A stretch of DNA of 62,547 nt, taken from positions 1-62,547 of the forward strand of contig MKRZ01000006.1 of the NCBI GenBank assembly GCA_001897075.1, read 5' to 3'. Each line of letters starts with the position of its first letter. Positions within the stretch are counted from its first letter, which is position 1. The translations under genes were made by a program, and so were the position numbers. Below are positions 37,018 through 46,883 of this stretch, piece after piece. The notes beneath the pieces were generated by a model. That model worked only from the letters and a program-made list of their open reading frames with translations. It searched no databases and was not told the DNA's origin. The stretch comes from Mesorhizobium sp. 61-13. GTDB lineage: Bacteria > Pseudomonadota > Alphaproteobacteria > Rhizobiales > Rhizobiaceae.

Positions 37018-37956
37018 CTACAGGCAAGCCTCGCAGATTGCATTGATATGGCGGCAATCCGTGCCGCAGCAGCCACCCAGAACAGAAATATGCTTGTAGC
37101 GGTCGCGTATGGCACGGTAACGACGACCGAGGTCGGCCGGGTCGCCGGGATCGAGCTCGGTTGCCTCATCGAGCTCCGCATGGCTCTTTGTCGAGGCGTT
37201 CGCCCGCACCCCGCGAATGCGTTTCATCCAGCGCGCGCTATCTCCCAGAACCTCTTCGAAATGGCTCGGATGAGCGCAGTTGATCATGAAATAGGCCGGC
37301 GCACCGTCGGTCTCGTCGTCTACCAGTTCAATCGCCTCCTGCAGGCTCTCCCCCGAGGGAAGACGGCCATCTGTTTCGACAGTGAACGAAATCACCGAAG
37401 GCAGGCCAACGCTCATCGCCGCGCAGGCGACGCCGACAGCTTCGTTGGTGTAGTTCATGGTGACCGCGCTTACCATGTCGGCTCCGGCGGCGCGAAAAGC
37501 CGAGACCTGATCGCGGTGATAGTCTTCCGCCTGGCAAATCGTCATCAGCGCGTCGGGACGGTAACCATCGCCGCGAGGGCCAATTACGCCGTTCACCAGA
37601 ACCGCCATGCCGCGCGCCACGTAAGGTTCAGCGAGCGTCCGCGCGTTTGCGACGGCACGGCGGTTGATACCGGCAAGCGCCTCGCGCGGATAGCCAAGCT
37701 TCTCACCCCAATCGAGATTGGCTCGCCATGTCGGCGTATCGAGTACGAAACCCACGCCGTTTCGTTCGGCGATATCCAGATATTGCCGGAAATAGTCATC
37801 GAGCCGCGCCAGGCCGGATGCATCGTCAAGCAACGGGAATGCCGCAAAGCTTGGCAATTCGACGCCGTCCAGAAAAACCAGCGAGGTCTCCAATCCGCCG
37901 TCCATCAGCAGAACGGTTTCACCCAATTCCCTTGGATCGACCTTTGCAGCCCACAT
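37018..37956 (-). CDS. Homocysteine S-methyltransferase family protein
   Basis: Zinc-dependent methyltransferase domain protein of 312 residues, the HMT part of MetH as a stand-alone enzyme. LLMDGGLETSLVF opens the barrel. The zinc ligands are the cysteine in FMINCAHPSHF and the pair in LGGCCGTDCRHI near the C-terminus (296-297). Methyl donor could be S-methylmethionine, betaine or another methylated compound; sequence alone does not decide. The start is ATG 37956. It lies downstream of the 509-residue gene on the same strand, with a terminator-like hairpin between. Confidence 0.87.
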   Translation of the reverse strand: MWAAKVDPRELGETVLLMDGGLETSLVFLDGVELPSFAAFPLLDDASGLARLDDYFRQYLDIAERNGVGFVLDTPTWRANLDWGEKLGYPREALAGINRRAVANARTLAEPYVARGMAVLVNGVIGPRGDGYRPDALMTICQAEDYHRDQVSAFRAAGADMVSAVTMNYTNEAVGVACAAMSVGLPSVISFTVETDGRLPSGESLQEAIELVDDETDGAPAYFMINCAHPSHFEEVLGDSARWMKRIRGVRANASTKSHAELDEATELDPGDPADLGRRYRAIRDRYKHISVLGGCCGTDCRHINAICEACL

Positions 37957-38059
37957 GCAGTGTGCTCCGAAAACTCAAAGGCATCGAACCAGCAGTAGGG
38001 GAAATTTCAAACCGGCCGATGCGAGACAGCGACACGCGAACAGGAAAACCCACTCGCGG

Positions 38060-38081
38060 ATCGCCCGGTTCACCGAGCGAT
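38060..38081 (-). terminator. Terminator-like hairpin after the 509-residue gene
   Basis: Minus-strand ATCGCTCGG - TGAA - CCGGGCGAT, nine pairs with one wobble. A GGGTTTTCC stretch follows about ten bases later. It could also shape the leader of the homocysteine methyltransferase gene. Confidence 0.55.
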
Positions 38082-38129
38082 ACTAGCATATGCTGTCGCA
38101 ACTGCCACCGCGCACGCGGCGAGGCGGCT

Positions 38130-39659
38130 TCAACCCGCCGATTTTGCCTGCCACGCCTTCAGCGCTTCGTCGAACACCTTGTCGCCCGGAATGCCTTTTT
38201 CCATCGTCAACAGTGCCCGGCGTCCGGATTTGTAGATTACCGGAACGTCGATCCACTCCTGGTTCCGCAGCAGCGTCAAGTTGGCGTTTTCATCAGCTGC
38301 GGTATCATTGAGCGCGACGAGGAAATAGCCGTCGGCGATCTTGGCCGGAATACCAATCAACGGGCTGCCTGCATCCTGTTCCGCCGTCTTCAAGGCGATG
38401 CGAAGCACGTTCTCGATACCGCCGCCTTCGAAGCCATCGGGCGTCAGGAAGATCATCTCGACGATATGGCTGGCCGGCAACGTCTGGTCAGCATTGCGGC
38501 GGATGGTCAGGCGCAACTGCACATCCTTGCCCGGAATTGTAGCCTCGCCCCGGATCGCGGGCTCGGGCGGCGCATCGCCTCCAGGCGATTCCTGGACCAG
38601 CGACCAGACGATGTTGCCGGGTTCCGCGGAACCCTGTGCAACGCTGGTACGCTCTTCATAGAAAATTGCCTTTTGTCCAACCGGCACCGCAGCCTGCGTT
38701 TCGGGCGCAGCCGGCGGTGTCTGTTCGCTGGCGGCAGGTGGCGCAGCCGTAGTGTCTGCGGCAGGAGCCGTAGGCGCCACGGCCGGTGGAGGCGTGGTCA
38801 ACGCAACGACGGAGGTGCCTTCACCGACACCACTTTCGCCTGCCGCTGGGCCGGGATCTGTCTCGTTTCCGTCCGGCATCAAGCGCTGGGTGAACTTCGT
38901 CGTGTCGCCGTCATCGGTTCCACTTGCCGGGCTTGCAGCCGGAGCCGGCGTCGCCGCAGGTTCATTGGCAGCGGTTTCAGTGCCGGCGATCGGGGCGACC
39001 TTGACCGGTTTGACCACGACAGGTTTCGGCTCGTCGCTCGAAGCGAACATGCTTTGGAAAGCATCCTTGTTCAGCCACACACCATACGCTCCACCGGCGA
39101 CCACCAGAGCGGCAATGGCAGCAGCGATCAGGCCCTTATAGCTGCGCTTTTCATCCGGTTCGTCGACATGAGCGAAGACATCGCCACGGCGGCCGCCTTC
39201 CCTTTCAAATTCGTCGCCTGCCGGATAGACCGGGCCGCTGTCGGTCGCAGCGTACTCCGGTGGCGCGGGCTCAGTCCAAACCGCCTGTTCGGCATTGCGC
39301 CACGACGGGTCCGGCTTGGCCTCCAGATTGGGTGACGCCGCCTCAGCCTTTGCAGTCGGCCGGACATGGGTAGGCTGGTTCTTGTTTTTGTCGATCGAGG
39401 AAAAGATATCGTCCAGTTCCGCCAGCGGATCTACCTCCGCAACGGCCGGCGGCGCATAGCCGCTCTCCACCGTTGCAATGGCGTCTTCAAGCGCTCGCTT
39501 CTGGCGTTCTGCCACCGCGGCAGGCGGTGCAGGCTGAATGGCCGCCAGCTTGGCAGCAACGGTCGAGCGCGCCTTGTCATAGACCTTCGCTCGCATCTGC
39601 GGCGTGGTGTCGCCGAGACCGTCGATCGTCTTTTTCAGAACCGCAACGAAATCTGCCAT
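38130..39659 (-). CDS. Uncharacterised membrane-anchored protein
   Basis: Predicted 509-residue protein that I do not recognise beyond being of a rhizobial type. Residues 1-70 are helical (MADFVAVLKKTIDGLGDTTP, ARSTVAAKLAAIQPAPPAAV). A single membrane helix lies near 176-195 (YKGLIAAAIAALVVAGGAYG). A long Pro/Ala/Thr-rich linker spans about 210-330. The C-terminal 180 residues look globular (FYEERTSVAQGSAEPGNIVW, VEMIFLTPDGFEGGGI, VPVIYKSGRRALLTMEKG) and would be periplasmic. The layout, soluble head, anchor, disordered stalk and outer domain, resembles a cell-envelope linker. Upstream of it lies purA on the same strand, 69 bases away. Confidence 0.82.
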   Translation of the reverse strand: MADFVAVLKKTIDGLGDTTPQMRAKVYDKARSTVAAKLAAIQPAPPAAVAERQKRALEDAIATVESGYAPPAVAEVDPLAELDDIFSSIDKNKNQPTHVRPTAKAEAASPNLEAKPDPSWRNAEQAVWTEPAPPEYAATDSGPVYPAGDEFEREGGRRGDVFAHVDEPDEKRSYKGLIAAAIAALVVAGGAYGVWLNKDAFQSMFASSDEPKPVVVKPVKVAPIAGTETAANEPAATPAPAASPASGTDDGDTTKFTQRLMPDGNETDPGPAAGESGVGEGTSVVALTTPPPAVAPTAPAADTTAAPPAASEQTPPAAPETQAAVPVGQKAIFYEERTSVAQGSAEPGNIVWSLVQESPGGDAPPEPAIRGEATIPGKDVQLRLTIRRNADQTLPASHIVEMIFLTPDGFEGGGIENVLRIALKTAEQDAGSPLIGIPAKIADGYFLVALNDTAADENANLTLLRNQEWIDVPVIYKSGRRALLTMEKGIPGDKVFDEALKAWQAKSAG

Positions 39660-39728
39660 GCTTCGGTTGACCTATTACTTCCTCGCCAACCAGCCCCGAA
39701 CGGGTCCCTGGCCGGCAGATCGGGATAG

Positions 39729-41027
39729 TTAGTCTTGAAACGGATCAGTCACAAGTATCGTGTCGTCCCGCTCCGGGCTGGTTGAAAGCAGCGCCACCGG
39801 CGCCCCGATCAACTCCTCGATATGCCGCACATACTTGACGGCCTGTGCCGGCAGGTCCGCCCAGCTCCTGGCTCCCGCCGTAGTTTCCTGCCAGCCTTCG
39901 AGCGTCTCGTATACAGGTTCAACCCTTGCCTGGGCACCCTGGCTTGCAGGCAGGTAGTCGATCATTTCGCCGTCCAGCGTGTAGCCGGTGCATACCTTGA
40001 TCTCCGGCAAGCCGTCGAGAACGTCCAGCTTCGTCAACGCAATGCCCTTGATGCCGTTGACGGCGACTGCCTGGCGTACCAGCACGGCATCGAACCAGCC
40101 GCAGCGCCGCTTGCGCCCTGTGACAACTCCGAATTCATGCCCCTTGGTTCCGAGGAATTCGCCGATCTCGTTCTGCTGCTCGGTCGGAAACGGCCCTTCG
40201 CCCACTCTGGTGGTGTAGGCCTTGGTGATACCGAGTACATAGCTCAGCGCCCCGGGACCCACGCCCGAACCGGCCGAGGCCTGCCCGGCAACGGTATTGG
40301 ACGAGGTCACGAACGGATAGGTCCCATGATCGATGTCGAGCAGCGTACCTTGCGCGCCTTCGAACAGGATGCGCTCGCCGCCGCGACGGCGGTCGTCCAG
40401 TATCTTCCAGACCCGATCCATATAAGGCAGGATCTCGCCGGCAACGGAGGTGAGTTCCTGCATGATCACCTCATGCGCGACCTCCCCATGCCCCAGGCCA
40501 CGCCGCAGGGCATTGTGATGCGTCAACAGCCTGTCGACCTTCGAGGGAAGCGTGTCCAAATCCGCCAGATCCATTACCCTGATCGCGCGCCGACCCACCT
40601 TGTCCTCATAGGCAGGGCCGATACCGCGCCGGGTCGTGCCAATCTTCGTTCCGGAATTGGACGCGGCATCTTCACGAAACCCATCCAACTCGCGGTGCAG
40701 CGAGAGGATAAGCGCGGTGTTTTCGGCTATTTTCAGGCGCTCGGGCACAACCTCCACGCCTTGCGCCTTGAGTTTGGACACCTCGGCCACGAAGGCATGC
40801 GGGTCGAAGACGACGCCGTTGCCAATGATCGACAGCTTGCCCTTGCGCACCACGCCCGATGGGAGAAGCGAGAGCTTGTAGACATTGCCGTCGACAACAA
40901 GCGTATGGCCCGCATTGTGGCCCCCTTGGAAACGCACCACGACGTCGGCGCGCTCCGACAGCCAGTCGACGATCTTGCCCTTGCCTTCGTCGCCCCACTG
41001 AGAGCCGACGACCACCACATTGGCCAT
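39729..41027 (-). CDS. purA: Adenylosuccinate synthetase
   Basis: GTP-dependent ligase joining IMP and aspartate to adenylosuccinate, the first committed step to AMP. The 432-residue protein is full length: [16 protein letters not shown] (P-loop and catalytic Asp), [12 protein letters not shown] (catalytic His), [20 protein letters not shown] and the KLDVLDGL guanine motif are all present. GGGAAGAAAAT precedes ATG 41027. It is divergent from the DMT transporter gene. A long open frame on the opposite strand is its antisense shadow. Confidence 0.97.
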   Translation of the reverse strand: MANVVVVGSQWGDEGKGKIVDWLSERADVVVRFQGGHNAGHTLVVDGNVYKLSLLPSGVVRKGKLSIIGNGVVFDPHAFVAEVSKLKAQGVEVVPERLKIAENTALILSLHRELDGFREDAASNSGTKIGTTRRGIGPAYEDKVGRRAIRVMDLADLDTLPSKVDRLLTHHNALRRGLGHGEVAHEVIMQELTSVAGEILPYMDRVWKILDDRRRGGERILFEGAQGTLLDIDHGTYPFVTSSNTVAGQASAGSGVGPGALSYVLGITKAYTTRVGEGPFPTEQQNEIGEFLGTKGHEFGVVTGRKRRCGWFDAVLVRQAVAVNGIKGIALTKLDVLDGLPEIKVCTGYTLDGEMIDYLPASQGAQARVEPVYETLEGWQETTAGARSWADLPAQAVKYVRHIEELIGAPVALLSTSPERDDTILVTDPFQD

Positions 41028-41213
41028 ATTTTCTTCCCTTCAGTTCGGGTCGAGCAGAACGGAGGACCCGCAAAATGACAGGCCTCTATAACGTCAAGCA
41101 AACGCCGATGCGACCATTCTTTGCCGCTCGCAAGCATCCCGAACACAACAATTTTCGCCCTTCGCATCATTTACTTGTCCAGCAAGTGACATTAGGCCCG
41201 GCATCAATGTGAA

Positions 41214-42128
41214 ATGCCGAATGTTGCCATGTTTCGAAATGCCTATTTTCTCCTGCTGTTGACCACGCTGTTTTGGGCAGGAAATGCCGTTGCCGGCAAG
41301 ATGGCAGTCGGGCACGTTTCGCCCATGATCCTGACAGTGGCGCGCTGGGGTTTCACGGTCATTCTCCTGGCATTGGTGGGCTGGCGCCACCTCGTTGCCG
41401 ACTGGCTCGTGATCCGGAAGCGCTCCTGGTTTCTCCTCATCGCAGGAACGCTGGGTTTCACCCTGTTCAGCGTCGCCATGTACTGCGCATTGCTCTACAC
41501 CTCCGCAACCAATGTCAGCATCGAACAGGGCGGCATTCCGCTGGTCGTCTTCGTCACATCGTTCCTTCTGTTCAAGACCCGAACTACGCGCGGCCAGATA
41601 GTCGGATTCGCCCTCTCCTTCTGCGGCGTTATCGTTGCGGCCACGCATGGCGAGGTCGAGCGCCTCATTCACCTTGAAATGAATTTCGGCGACGCACTGA
41701 TGCTTGTCGCGATCACGACCCAGGGCATCTACACCGTCGTCCTGCGCCGCAAGCCACAGGTGCACTGGATAACGCTGATGGTTGGTTTGTGCATCGGCGC
41801 TTCCTTAAGCTCGGTGCCCTTCGTGGCGGCGGAAGCAGCCATTGGCGCCACGATCCTTCCCGACGCCAAAGGCTGGGCGATCATCGCTTACGTGGTCCTG
41901 TTTCCGTCCCTCATCGCACAAGCCACATACATTCGCGGCGTCGAACTGATCGGCGCAAACCGTGCCGGCCTGTTCATCAACTTCCTGCCACTATGGGGCG
42001 CGCTGCTGGCGGTCCTGCTCCTCGGCGAAGCATTTCAATTCTACCACGCGGTAGCATTGGTTCTGGTGCTTGGCGGCGTTTTGATCGCCGAACATAGCGG
42101 CCGCAAGATCGCAGCCTCGCATTCGTAA
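41214..42128 (+). CDS. DMT/EamA-family transporter
   Basis: Ten-helix membrane protein of 304 residues made of two EamA repeats. The first starts NAYFLLLLTTLFWAGNAVAGK and the second after RRKPQVHWITLMVGLCIG. The typical GLFINFLPLWGALLAVLLLGE near the end marks the second repeat. The family exports amino acids, nucleobases or other small metabolites; this one is unassigned. The start could be ATG 41214 or ATG 41229; no good ribosome site separates them. It is convergent with the 86-residue gene after seven bases. Confidence 0.87.
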   Translation: MPNVAMFRNAYFLLLLTTLFWAGNAVAGKMAVGHVSPMILTVARWGFTVILLALVGWRHLVADWLVIRKRSWFLLIAGTLGFTLFSVAMYCALLYTSATNVSIEQGGIPLVVFVTSFLLFKTRTTRGQIVGFALSFCGVIVAATHGEVERLIHLEMNFGDALMLVAITTQGIYTVVLRRKPQVHWITLMVGLCIGASLSSVPFVAAEAAIGATILPDAKGWAIIAYVVLFPSLIAQATYIRGVELIGANRAGLFINFLPLWGALLAVLLLGEAFQFYHAVALVLVLGGVLIAEHSGRKIAASHS

Positions 42129-42134
42129 CTTGAA

Positions 42135-42395
42135 TTACGCGCCGAATCCCATGCGCTTCAGCCAGGCTTTCCCGGCACCACGGTCGCGCACGATCGGCAA
42201 CGGATCTTCCGCGTCGAGCCTCGAGCAAATGCGATAGACCTCAAGCGTCTCCGCATCCATTTCACCGCGTTTGAAAAAGTACATCGCCGCAGCATAGCGG
42301 GAGCGCCCCGACCAAGGCTCGCCGAGCGGCGTGTTGATCAGCGCCCACTGTTCGACAGCCTCGTCATCAAGGGGTTTGCCGGCTTCGTCGGCCAT
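42135..42395 (-). CDS. Small conserved hypothetical protein coupled to GcvT-like gene
   Basis: Predicted 86-residue soluble protein. Sequence begins MADEAGKPLDDEAVEQWALI and includes WSGRSRYAAAMYFFKRGEMD, with no cysteine pair or known motif. Its ATG at 42395 lies one base after the stop of the GcvT-like gene (TGACATG), so translation is almost certainly coupled. The 42434 start would lie inside the upstream gene. It is the last gene of the flavoprotein operon, so a role as accessory subunit is plausible but unproven. Confidence 0.7.
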   Translation of the reverse strand: MADEAGKPLDDEAVEQWALINTPLGEPWSGRSRYAAAMYFFKRGEMDAETLEVYRICSRLDAEDPLPIVRDRGAGKAWLKRMGFGA

Positions 42396-42396
42396 G

Positions 42397-43626
42397 TCAA
42401 AAGTCCGCCGGAGGATTGGCGGTGCGACGGTCAAGCTTGATGAAAGGCCTCTGCACGACCTTCGCCCGCTTCATCAGCTTCTGGTACTGCAATTCGCGCA
42501 TGGCGTAGATTTCGACCCAGAGATCGTCGGTTATCGTATCCCCGAATGGCCTTTCGAGCGATGCCAGCGCGATGTTTTTCTTGGCCATGGGCGACCATAG
42601 CGCCGCGCTGACGAGCCCAACCTCCTTGTGCTTCTTGTGGTAGACGATGGCATGCTCGGCCGGCACGTTGCCCTCGATCTCCAGCCCGACAAGCACATGT
42701 CGCAACTTGCCCCGCGCCCTCGCCTCGAGGATAGCCCGACGGCCGTTGAAATGGCCCTTGGTCGCATCGACCATGAAGCCAAGGCCTATTTCGTCAGGCA
42801 TGCGCAGCCGGTTGGCGCGAATAGCGTGCTCGGAGGTTACGAAATCGGCGTTGGCGACAATCAGCCCGGCTTCGGTTCGGGCCCTGTTCAGCGCCGTATA
42901 GCCAATGGCGCGGACACCACGAAGCTCGCCTGCCTTGACCAGCCGATCCCACAGGCTGAGCGCCAAATCCCTTTCAACGAACAGCTCATAGCCGAGATCG
43001 CCGGTAAATCCTGTGCGCGAAATCACCACCTTGCCGCCTTCGTGATCGAACTCGGCAAGATCGAACACCTTAAGCTTTTCGACGCCGGCAAAGCCTGCCT
43101 CGCGAAGCACGGCAAAGGATGTCGGTCCCTGCAGCGCAAGGCCCGCAACCTGCTCGGTCTCCTCTTCGACCGAAACCTCAAATCCAACCGCGCTGTCGAG
43201 CAGCCATGGCAGATGGCGTTCCTGGCAACACAGCCGGAACCTGTCCGCGGAGAGGCGAAACAGCGTCCCGTCGTCCAGGACAAAACCTTCGTCGTCGCAC
43301 CAGGCGGTATAATGCACCCTGCCCGGCTTCAGCTTCGAAACGTCGCGCAAGGTCAAGCGGTTGAGGAACGCTTCGGCATCCGGTCCCTCGACCCGATACT
43401 TGGTCATCGGCGAAATGTCGAAAAGCGCAGCCTGGCTGCGGATGGCGAAGTATTCGAGTTCCTCGTCCCAAAGCGAATGCGGCGCCCGGTAACCTGCCCA
43501 GCTATACCAGTCGTCGGTCCTCGATAGTTCCGCAAGCCTCGGCTGGAACGGAGTATCGATCCGCCACGTGCTGAAATGTCCCTGCGCAGCGCGACGAAGC
43601 GCAACCTTGTCAGCTACCGTATCCAT
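42397..43626 (-). CDS. GcvT-like aminomethyltransferase family protein
   Basis: Folate-binding family of GcvT, DmdA and the C-terminal domain of dimethylglycine and sarcosine dehydrogenases; members pass one-carbon units from N- or S-methyl groups to tetrahydrofolate. The 409-residue protein has the domain pattern AALFDISPMTKYRVEGPDAEAFLNRLTLRDV, ALQGPTSFAVL, SRTGFTGDLGYELFV and ALNRARTEAGLI. ATG 43626 overlaps the stop of the upstream gene (TGATG); GTG 43629 is an alternative. As the partner of two flavoproteins it may receive the carbon they release. It is not GcvT itself: gcvH and gcvP are absent. Confidence 0.87.
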   Translation of the reverse strand: MDTVADKVALRRAAQGHFSTWRIDTPFQPRLAELSRTDDWYSWAGYRAPHSLWDEELEYFAIRSQAALFDISPMTKYRVEGPDAEAFLNRLTLRDVSKLKPGRVHYTAWCDDEGFVLDDGTLFRLSADRFRLCCQERHLPWLLDSAVGFEVSVEEETEQVAGLALQGPTSFAVLREAGFAGVEKLKVFDLAEFDHEGGKVVISRTGFTGDLGYELFVERDLALSLWDRLVKAGELRGVRAIGYTALNRARTEAGLIVANADFVTSEHAIRANRLRMPDEIGLGFMVDATKGHFNGRRAILEARARGKLRHVLVGLEIEGNVPAEHAIVYHKKHKEVGLVSAALWSPMAKKNIALASLERPFGDTITDDLWVEIYAMRELQYQKLMKRAKVVQRPFIKLDRRTANPPADF

Positions 43627-45197
43627 CACGCTTCCTTCCGCCTCTGCAATATCCGCCGTGCGGCATTCAGCCCCGGCGCCCCGGAGACGCCGCCGCCGGG
43701 GTGAGAACCGGCAGAGGCAAGATAAAGGCCCGCGATCGGCGTATCGTAGCCCGACCAGCCCGCAACCGGCCGCGAAACCAGCATCTGGTCGGCCTGCAAC
43801 TCACCATGATGCCAATGGCCACCGCGCATGTGATATCGGGCTTCGATATCAGCCGGGGTAAGAAGTTCGGCATGGCGAACCGTTCTGCCGATACCCGGAG
43901 CATAGGCCTCAAGCTGCGCCATGATAGCAACCTGGAACTTCGCCTTGCCGGTCTGCCAACCCTCCTTCAGCGCATAAGGCGCGTACTGGACGACCGCTGA
44001 AAGCACGCACGCGCCGTCGGGTGCAAGCGACGCATCGGAAAACGACGGCAAGGTGATTTCCATCACCGGTTCGGGCGAAAATTCGCCGTACTTCGATGGA
44101 TTGAAGGCGCGTTCGACATGGTTCGTCGAGGGCGCGATGACGAGACGACCCTTGTGCCTGGAGGCATCTAGGCCAGTGAACGCAGGCGGCGCGTCAAGCG
44201 CGAGATGGAGCTTGGCCGCATCGCCCTTCATGCGGATATTGCTGACCTTGCGCACGAAACCGGTATCGAGGTCACGCGGTCCAACCAGATCCAGGAAGGT
44301 CGTTGCCGGGTCCGTCGCCGAGATGACGATGGCGGCACCTATCTCCTCGCCTGTCTTGAGCACAACGCCGGTCGTACGACCGTTCTCGACAAGGATGCGC
44401 CCAACGGCGGCACCAGTGCGCAGCGTCACGCCAGCCTTGGCAGCCGCCGCTCCGATCGCCGATACGACCGCGCCCATGCCGCCTTCCGGCAAAAGCTGCG
44501 CCCCGGCTTCGCCTGCAATCTCACCCGCAAGGCGATAATACAAGCCGAGCAGCGATGTCGGCGAGCGCGGACCGAGATGCGCTCCGAGCACGGCATCGAA
44601 GGCAAGCAGACCTTTCAGCCGGTCATCCGACAACTGCTCGTCAAGCAGATCAGCCACGTTCATCAGAAGCACACGCAGGAAGTCGCGCATGTCTTCCTTG
44701 CCGAGACGCTTCAAGGCCAATGCCATCTGGCCAAGCGCGGCGGTTTCCCCGAGAGACAGGCCGCCGAGATCTGGCGGACGGCGCGACAGAAATGGCTTCA
44801 GAATATCCGCATAGCGCAGCAACTGGGCTCGCATCCCACGCCATGAGGTTTGTTCGGTGGCGCTGGCACCTGTGAGGCTCTCGCCATACGCCCCTTGCAG
44901 GATAAGCGGCGAGCCTACCTTCACAAGCGCGATTGAGGGAATGAAGGCGTCCCGCTTCAGACGCAGGCCATGCCGTTCAAGGTCCAGTTCCTTGACCACG
45001 TCTGGATGCAGCCGGTTCAAGACATGCGCAAGCGAGGACGTCCGGAAGCCCGGCGCGAACTCTTCCGTTCGGGCAGCGCCCCCAACCTCGGCCGCAGCCT
45101 CCAGCACCAGCACCTTGCGACCGCTCTTTCCAAGCAGTGCTGCCGCAACCAGGCCGTTGTGGCCACCGCCAACGACGATGCAATCAAATGATGTCAT
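43626..45197 (-). CDS. FAD-dependent oxidoreductase, PYROXD2/CrtI-like (first paralogue)
   Basis: Flavoprotein of 523 residues. The dinucleotide-binding motif is a variant, VVGGGHNGLVAAALLGKSG, followed by the second FAD strand VLVLEAAAEVGGAARTEEF. The C-terminal signature GSHPGGGVSGAPGLNAARRIL is shared with carotenoid desaturase-like and PYROXD2-type proteins. No carotenoid genes are near, so desaturation of carotenes is unlikely; amine or other substrate oxidation fits the neighbours better. Its start overlaps the end of its paralogue by 14 bases and its stop overlaps the GcvT-like start. Confidence 0.88.
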   Translation of the reverse strand: MTSFDCIVVGGGHNGLVAAALLGKSGRKVLVLEAAAEVGGAARTEEFAPGFRTSSLAHVLNRLHPDVVKELDLERHGLRLKRDAFIPSIALVKVGSPLILQGAYGESLTGASATEQTSWRGMRAQLLRYADILKPFLSRRPPDLGGLSLGETAALGQMALALKRLGKEDMRDFLRVLLMNVADLLDEQLSDDRLKGLLAFDAVLGAHLGPRSPTSLLGLYYRLAGEIAGEAGAQLLPEGGMGAVVSAIGAAAAKAGVTLRTGAAVGRILVENGRTTGVVLKTGEEIGAAIVISATDPATTFLDLVGPRDLDTGFVRKVSNIRMKGDAAKLHLALDAPPAFTGLDASRHKGRLVIAPSTNHVERAFNPSKYGEFSPEPVMEITLPSFSDASLAPDGACVLSAVVQYAPYALKEGWQTGKAKFQVAIMAQLEAYAPGIGRTVRHAELLTPADIEARYHMRGGHWHHGELQADQMLVSRPVAGWSGYDTPIAGLYLASAGSHPGGGVSGAPGLNAARRILQRRKEA

Positions 45198-46803
45198 GGG
45201 CCGGGCTCATGTGAAGGCGGGGCTTGGCAAGATCGCGAAGAATTTCGGCGGCGGCATTTCGTCCGGGTGCGCCCATCACGCCGCCGCCGGGGTGGGTGGA
45301 CGAACCGCAGATGTAGAGCCCGCCGATCGGCGAACGGTATTGCGCATAGCCCGGTACCGGGCGGTTGAACAGCAACTGGTCGAAGGTGAGTTCGCCCTGG
45401 AAGATGTTCCCTTCCGTAAGGCCGACCTCGGCTTCCAGTTCACGCGGCGTGCGCACCTCCATGTGAACGATGCGGTCGCGGAAACCGGGCGAGTAGTCGG
45501 CGATCTGCGAAATCACCGATTCGGCAAAGCCGTCGCGGTCGGCATCGGTCCAATCGCGTCCCTCAATCTTTGGCGGCGCGTATTGCACGAAGCAGCTCAT
45601 GAAGTGCTTGCCCGGCGCAGTCATGGTTGGGTCGAGCGTGGTCGGGATCATCATGTCGAGGAATGGATCGGCGGACCAGCGGCCGGCCTTCCAGTCGTCA
45701 TATGCGCGCTCCATGCGCTCGACCGTATCGGTGAAATGAAGATCGCCGCGGTAGCAGGGTGAATTCTTGGGCAAAGCCGGAAACTCCGGCAACGAATCCA
45801 ACGCGATATTCACCTTCCCCGACGAGCCGCGGATCTTGAAGTTGCGCACGCGCCGCAGGAAGACATCCGGCAGGTCCTTGTCCTCGACCAATTTGAGAAA
45901 GGTCCGCTTTACGTCCGCATTGGAGACGACAACTTTGCCGTAGATCTCCTCGCCGCCGGCAAGAACGATGCCCTTTGCCTTGCCGCCCTTGACCAGCACG
46001 CGCTCGACCTCGGCGCCCGTCCTGATCGTTCCGCCCGAAGCCTCAAAGGAAGCGGCCAGCGCCTTGGTCACGGCTCCCATGCCGCCGCGCGCATAACCCC
46101 AGGCGCCGACAGAACCGTCGACCTCGCCCATGTAGTGATGCAAAAGCACGTAGGCGGTGCCGGGAGACATCGGCCCGAGCGCGGTGCCAATGATGCCGGA
46201 TATGGCGAAGTTCGCCTTGATGACATCGGTCTCGAAATACTCATCCAGGAAATCCGAGATCGACATCGTCCAGAAACGCAGCATCAGCGATATTTCTGCG
46301 GCGGAAAGTTCGCCGAACTTCCTGGCGAGATAGACAAGTTCGCCAAGGTCACGCGGCTTGAGGCTGGTCGGATCGGGCGCTGTGCGCATCAGCAAAGGCT
46401 GGATGAAGCGGCACTGCCGCGTCACGTCACGGGCATAGCGGTCATAGGCCTCCGCATCGCGCTTGGAGAAACGGGCGAATTCGCGCCTGTGCGCATCATG
46501 GTCGCGATAGTTGGCGAGATAGTCGCCGTCGCGGGTCAGCACCGCCCCGCCTTCATAGGAAATGACCTGCAGGCCGAAGCGCGGCAACTCCAGGTCGCGC
46601 ATGATCTCCGGGCGAAACAGCGAGCAGACATAGGAACAGTTTGAATAGGCAAAGCCCGGCGTCAGTTCCCGGCTGGTGGCGGCCCCACCAACCCAGCCAT
46701 TCTTTTCAACCACGAGGACCTCAAGGCCGGCGCGCTGCAGATAGCACGCATTGACCAGTCCGTTATGGCCGCCCCCGATGATAATCGCGTCCCAACTCTT
46801 CAT
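45184..46803 (-). CDS. FAD-dependent oxidoreductase, PYROXD2/CrtI-like (second paralogue)
   Basis: Flavoprotein of 539 residues, clearly related to its downstream neighbour: IIGGGHNGLVNACYLQRAG, LVVEKNGWVGGAATSRELTP and GSSTHPGGGVMGAPGRNAAAEIL. It differs in the substrate-facing middle region, so the two may act as a heterodimer or in series. ATG 46803 is chosen over the frame reaching 46902 because the FAD fold begins there and AGAAGG precedes. It is the first gene of the minus-strand operon driven from the divergent promoter that contains the TTGAA-N6-TTCAA palindrome. Confidence 0.88.
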   Translation of the reverse strand: MKSWDAIIIGGGHNGLVNACYLQRAGLEVLVVEKNGWVGGAATSRELTPGFAYSNCSYVCSLFRPEIMRDLELPRFGLQVISYEGGAVLTRDGDYLANYRDHDAHRREFARFSKRDAEAYDRYARDVTRQCRFIQPLLMRTAPDPTSLKPRDLGELVYLARKFGELSAAEISLMLRFWTMSISDFLDEYFETDVIKANFAISGIIGTALGPMSPGTAYVLLHHYMGEVDGSVGAWGYARGGMGAVTKALAASFEASGGTIRTGAEVERVLVKGGKAKGIVLAGGEEIYGKVVVSNADVKRTFLKLVEDKDLPDVFLRRVRNFKIRGSSGKVNIALDSLPEFPALPKNSPCYRGDLHFTDTVERMERAYDDWKAGRWSADPFLDMMIPTTLDPTMTAPGKHFMSCFVQYAPPKIEGRDWTDADRDGFAESVISQIADYSPGFRDRIVHMEVRTPRELEAEVGLTEGNIFQGELTFDQLLFNRPVPGYAQYRSPIGGLYICGSSTHPGGGVMGAPGRNAAAEILRDLAKPRLHMSPAHDII

Positions 46804-46883
46804 TCCAGCCGACCTTCTGCTCGCGTGATCTGGCCCTGATTTATCCAAATTTGCCACGATCACCCCAATTTTGTCCAGCCATA

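Noticed and set aside
37957-38129. SAM-type riboswitch upstream of the homocysteine methyltransferase gene
   Set aside because: Only one hairpin (38060-38081) is clear and it fits a terminator of the upstream gene; no SAM aptamer core was recognised.
39822-41078. 418-codon plus-strand frame opposite purA
   Set aside because: Antisense shadow of purA, whose motifs are all intact on the minus strand.
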